Origin: Baffinella frigidus
Taxonomy: Eukaryota; Cryptophyceae; Cryptomonadales; Baffinellaceae
Reading direction: 5' to 3'
Length of the DNA: 16,428 nucleotides
Assembly (NCBI GenBank): GCA_026770585.1
Contig: MU648268.1
Span: 1 to 16,428 of the forward strand
The notes under the pieces were generated by a model. That model saw only the letters and a list, made by a program, of their open reading frames with translations. It was not told the DNA's origin and did no database searches. Shown one piece after another: positions 14,209-16,428 of this stretch (position 1 is its first letter; each line of letters begins with the position of its first letter). The position numbers and the translations under genes were made by a program.

Positions 14209-14383
14209 GTTTACTACACCATTTTGGAGGGTGGTTATCAGGCCATTTTTGGAGGTTGTTTACTACACCATTTTTGGAGTGTGTTTATCAGGCCAATTTT
14301 GAAGGTTGTTTACTACACCATTTTTGGAGTGTGTTTATCAGGTCCATCAACTCGGTCGTGAAGACAATTGGAGCCATTTTTGG
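14209..14383. repeat. About 50-base tandem repeats made of 25-base sub-units with CCATTTTTGG
   Basis: A 49/50-base unit beginning GTTTACTACACCATTTTTGG starts at 14209, 14258 and 14308 (the last copy partial). Each unit has two related halves, GTTTACTACACCATTTTTGGAG and GTTTATCAGGCCATTTTTGGAG, so CCATTTTTGG-type boxes recur every 24-25 bases: 14219 (one T short), 14243, 14268, 14293 (degenerate), 14318. A further one lies at 14374, twelve bases before the end of the gap. CCATTTTTGG fits the CC(A/T)6GG CArG consensus of MADS-box factors. The array fills the divergent region between the zinc-cluster and ankyrin genes. Confidence 0.9.
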
Positions 14384-14393
14384 AGGGTGTTTA

Positions 14394-15041
14394 ATGGCCG
14401 AGCTTTCAACTGAGATCCTGTACGCCACAGGGAAGGGGTACGTGCGCGAGGTCGAGCGGTTATTGGATGCCGGTGCAGATATTGACGGGGTGGTGAGAGA
14501 CGACTTCAGCGGTAATTCGCTGCTACACGTTGCTGTGTTCTGGAAGCGGCATGCGGTTGTGCGCATGCTCCTAGGACGTGGTGCTGACTTTTCTATCAGT
14601 GATCCTAGCAGTAACCGGACGCCTCTGCACCAGGCAGCTTGGCATGGCAGCGAGGCGATGGTGTCAATGTTGCTTGACTATGGCGCAGACACAGAGGCTA
14701 AGGACAGAACCCTGATGACACCGTTACACATAGCAGTGTACTGGAGCTACCCCTCTGTAGTGCAAGTCTTGCTCCAGCACGGAGCGGACACACAGGCACG
14801 GACCTGTGTAAGGAAAGACGATAATAGCATCATGTGCAGGGGGTCAACCCCCTTAGACATCGCACGAGATGTATCTGCACATCGCAATCGTGATGCAGTA
14901 GGGAACATGATCGAGGCAGAGCAGGCGTCTAGGTGTAGTGCTTTCATGATGGGCCTACATGAGCGACTTGGTTCGTCTTCGCATATTTCACGACTTGAAC
15001 CGGAGGTGGTGCGGATGGTGCTACAGTTCGCTGGGTTGTGA
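14394..15041 (+). CDS. Ankyrin-repeat protein, 215 residues
   Basis: Ankyrin repeats run through most of the protein: a partial first repeat at about 6-34, full repeats at about 39-70, 74-104 and 108-137 with TPLH.A and V..LL..GAD signatures, and a degraded fifth from about 150 (STPLDIA). The C-terminal helix LEPEVVRMVLQFAG resembles the start of an F-box or PRANC-type degron adaptor helix, but it is too short to assign. Such proteins in large DNA viruses often redirect host ubiquitin ligases or signalling. The frame is open for 72 codons upstream, but that stretch is the 25-base repeat array, so ATG 14394 is preferred. Base composition is lower in GC than that of the neighbours, which may mean separate acquisition. 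Confidence 0.85.
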   Translation: MAELSTEILYATGKGYVREVERLLDAGADIDGVVRDDFSGNSLLHVAVFWKRHAVVRMLLGRGADFSISDPSSNRTPLHQAAWHGSEAMVSMLLDYGADTEAKDRTLMTPLHIAVYWSYPSVVQVLLQHGADTQARTCVRKDDNSIMCRGSTPLDIARDVSAHRNRDAVGNMIEAEQASRCSAFMMGLHERLGSSSHISRLEPEVVRMVLQFAGL

Positions 15042-15065
15042 GCTGCGCTTTGTGTTAGGGACCAT

Positions 15066-15094
15066 GGCTCTACTAGGGAGGCTCTACTAGGGAG
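15066..15094. repeat. Short 14-base tandem repeat
   Basis: GGCTCTACTAGGGAG occurs at 15066-15080 and again at 15080-15094, a period of 14 bases. It lies in the 101-base gap between the ankyrin stop and the zinc-finger stop. No terminator-like signal is obvious here apart from this. Confidence 0.85.
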
Positions 15095-15142
15095 GCAGTA
15101 TGACACAGACGCGTACAGCAAAGCTGGATCGGTGTGTCTTTA

Positions 15143-15748
15143 CTACGTATTAGACCGCGGCGCCGCCAACCGTTGTTCCTTGGACCGGGGCGCGCTGTAC
15201 TTTGGCGAGAAGAACCCGGTGACGTTTGCAGTCGTCAACGCCGTGGTCGTCACGCGGAACACGCCGGGGGCGGCGGGAAGGGCGTTAGTGTGGGCGCGGG
15301 GGGGTTTCACGCGGCCACCCCCTTCCCGACGGTTGTCGGGTTCGGGCGCGTCAGCGGAGGGTTCGTTGATGCTGGCCGAGGATGCGTCCGCGTCGGCAGA
15401 GGGTTCGTTGATGGATGCGTCCGCGTCTGTGCCACCCGCAGCTGCCGGAACTCGGGCCTTCTTTTTCGCCCGGTTCGTTCGATCGACCTGTTGCATCTTC
15501 TCTCGATAGACACGGTCGTTCGCACGACGCTCGCGCCTATTAGTATTGAGATACTCCTGAAGTTCCAGACGTTTGGCCACGGCTTCGGGTGTGGTCTGGT
15601 CGCTGTGTACCTTCTCTACGTGTCTCTTGAGGTTCGCTTGCTTGGAAAATCCACTGCCACAGGTTGCGCAGGTCACTTTCTTCCGCGACGACGCAACCGG
15701 TGCCTGTACCCCCATCACGGACTCGTCCTCCGCCACGTCCTGGTCCAT
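15143..15748 (-). CDS. C2H2 zinc-finger protein, 201 residues
   Basis: A single classical finger lies at residues 27-48: C27-x2-C30-x12-H43-x4-H48, with the aromatic and leucine at their usual places (F34 and L40). A strongly basic helical region follows at about 59-99 (RRERRANDR...NRAKKKARV), suggesting a bipartite DNA-binding module. The tail is low-complexity, with the nonapeptide SINEPSADA present twice (112-120 and 126-134), then Pro/Arg-rich sequence. One finger alone rarely gives specific binding, so the basic region or dimerisation would be needed. Start ATG at 15748 lies next to the GTAGTAAA array at 15811-15897. The plus-strand frames over the same bases have no recognisable features and are rejected. 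Confidence 0.78.
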   Translation of the reverse strand: MDQDVAEDESVMGVQAPVASSRKKVTCATCGSGFSKQANLKRHVEKVHSDQTTPEAVAKRLELQEYLNTNRRERRANDRVYREKMQQVDRTNRAKKKARVPAAAGGTDADASINEPSADADASSASINEPSADAPEPDNRREGGGRVKPPRAHTNALPAAPGVFRVTTTALTTANVTGFFSPKYSAPRSKEQRLAAPRSNT

Positions 15749-15810
15749 CGCAGTGGGGCGATGTCGACGGGCGTTGGTGAGGCGCGAGCTTATTTTGCAA
15801 GGAAAACCGG

Positions 15811-15897
15811 TGTAGTAAACACCTGGTAAAACTATAGTAAAATAACTGTAGTAAAATCCCTATAGTAAAATTCCTGTAGTAAAATTCCTGTAGTAAA
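15811..15897. repeat. 14-base tandem array of (T)GTAGTAAAATTCC
   Basis: AGTAAA cores lie at 15814, 15836, 15850, 15864, 15878 and 15892. The last five are spaced exactly 14 bases, with the unit TGTAGTAAAATTCC or TATAGTAAAATNCC. The array begins 63 bases upstream of the zinc-finger start (minus strand, where the motif reads TTTACTAC) and about 110 bases before the gene at 16005. It is likely a cis-regulatory array for one or both divergent genes. Confidence 0.9.
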
Positions 15898-15925
15898 CGT
15901 CAGACCCGTGTAAAGGCGGTTATGT

Positions 15926-15960
15926 CTTTACTACCGGTCGTAGTAAAGGCACGTGCCTTT
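15926..15960. promoter_or_regulatory. Overlapping 9-base inverted repeat and 16-base CACGTG palindrome
   Basis: Arms CTTTACTAC (15926-15934) and GTAGTAAAG (15940-15948) flank the five-base spacer CGGTC. Directly overlapping the right arm is a perfect 16-base palindrome AAAGGCACGTGCCTTT at 15945-15960. The first is a face-to-face pair of the local GTAGTAAA motif. The second carries the same CACGTG core as the palindromes before the 510-residue and bZIP genes. The composite lies 45 bases before the ATG at 16005 and looks like an operator for that gene. Confidence 0.6.
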
Positions 15961-16004
15961 TCTACCCCTGCATCTGAAACAGGGGATCCACACCACCCCC
16001 ATCG

Positions 16005-16428
16005 ATGGCTGACATGTCTGAACTGGCCGCCAACACCTTGATTCTCGTGAACCTCCGCGCTCTCCAGGGGCGCTTCGAGGATATCGACCCTAAGCCCGCG
16101 GACTCGGCGCCGCTCAAGGACTCGGCGCCGCCGCCCACGGACTCGGCGCCGCCGCCCAAGGACTCGGCGCCGCTCAAGGACTCGGCGCCCAAGTCTGCCG
16201 ACGACAAGAGCCAGCAGATGCTGCCGCAGGTGATGGGGTATGAGCTCGCCCCGCGTGATGCCAAGATGGACCGCGAGATCAAGGACATCCTGAAGCAAGT
16301 TCATTCGGAGACCGATGCGGCGATGGCCGTGGACGAGCGCGCGCGCGCGGTGGACTCCCCGATCGGCTCTGCCGCCTTGGACCGTTTCGATAGGGTTACC
16401 GAATCCGCGAAAATGGCCTTGGATGCTA
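16005..16428 (+). CDS. N-terminal part of a DSAP-repeat protein, cut by the window edge
   Basis: An ATG at 16005, with an in-frame stop just upstream at 15975, opens a frame that stays open to the end of the window (141 codons plus one base). The first 30 residues form a short helical, leucine-rich start (MADMSELAANTLILVNLRAL). They are followed by five degenerate copies of DSAP(P)(L/P)(K/T) at residues 33-63, then a charged helical region rich in Asp, Ala and Lys. Third positions are strongly G/C, like the 510-residue and zinc-cluster genes. The function cannot be told from this fragment; a structural or tegument-like protein is conceivable. Confidence 0.75.
   Translation, partial: MADMSELAANTLILVNLRALQGRFEDIDPKPADSAPLKDSAPPPTDSAPPPKDSAPLKDSAPKSADDKSQQMLPQVMGYELAPRDAKMDREIKDILKQVHSETDAAMAVDERARAVDSPIGSAALDRFDRVTESAKMALDA
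16101..16193 (+). repeat. Five in-frame GACTCGGCGCC repeats
   Basis: GACTCGGCGCC starts at 16101, 16119, 16140, 16161 and 16179. Unit lengths of 18, 21, 21, 18 and 15 bases are all multiples of three, so the frame holds. They encode the DSAP-type linker of the partial gene at 16005. Confidence 0.93.

Noticed and set aside
14178-14393. 72-codon open extension upstream of the ankyrin protein
   Set aside because: It is encoded entirely by the 25-base repeat ladder and would be a repetitive aromatic/Cys peptide. The ATG at 14394 directly precedes recognisable ankyrin sequence.
15132-15829. Long plus-strand frames over the C2H2 gene
   Set aside because: They run antisense to a clear C2H2 finger and basic region. 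Their products are Gly/Ala/Arg-rich shadows and part of one crosses the GTAGTAAA array.
15900-16304. Minus-strand Arg-rich and Gly/Ser-rich frames at the right edge
   Set aside because: They are reverse shadows of the GC-rich DSAP repeats. The plus-strand frame from 16005 has a good start, an upstream stop and protein-like composition to the edge.

Overview
The window looks like part of a large double-stranded DNA virus (or an integrated copy of one) that infects a unicellular eukaryote. The genes are intron-less and tightly packed on both strands. They have no bacterial ribosome-binding sites, but short AT-rich promoter elements and some AATAAA/ATTAAA signals can be seen. Two genes point to the lineage: a heliorhodopsin (6944-8023, minus) and, beside it on the same strand, a probable phage/herpesvirus-type portal protein (8091-9662, minus). 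To my knowledge this pairing fits the mirusviruses (Mirusviricota), which combine a herpesvirus-like HK97 virion module with heliorhodopsins. The placement is an inference: no major capsid protein, terminase or polymerase lies in the window.

Left part (1-2588). A 14/15-base tandem repeat runs in from the left edge. It is followed by a promoter with GTTRACTTAA-type repeats and two ACACGTGT palindromes, then a GC-rich 510-residue protein of unknown family. Next comes a 301-base regulatory region with tandem and inverted repeats and a second ACACGTGT pair. It precedes a 170-residue protein that carries a well-formed bZIP DNA-binding domain, so this is a candidate virus-encoded transcription factor.

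Middle (2735-8023). This more AT-rich block is devoted mostly to membranes and glycans. It holds a GT90/CAP10-like glycosyltransferase, a small membrane-anchored protein, a seven-segment membrane protein, a 78-residue small protein, a six-segment DRAM/FRAG1-like protein, a single-pass protein with a proline-rich tail, and the heliorhodopsin.

Right of centre (8091-14088). The portal candidate is divergently arranged with a cysteine-rich 567-residue orphan. After it come a GNAT-type acetyltransferase and, convergent with that, a 491-residue protein with several zinc-binding Cys/His clusters.

Right end (14089-16428). Two intergenic regions are built from repeats of the motif GTAGTAAA/TTTACTAC. 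The first separates the zinc-cluster gene from a divergently transcribed ankyrin-repeat gene, and also holds a 25-base ladder of CCATTTTTGG boxes. The second separates a C2H2 zinc-finger gene from the start of a low-complexity DSAP-repeat protein that runs off the right edge.

The overall picture is a virion-assembly and membrane-remodelling segment flanked by regulatory genes (bZIP, zinc finger, zinc-cluster protein). At least two repeat-based cis-element families are restricted to the intergenic spaces of the left and right ends. All functions are read from the sequence by eye. Those not tied to a named motif are marked as unknown.
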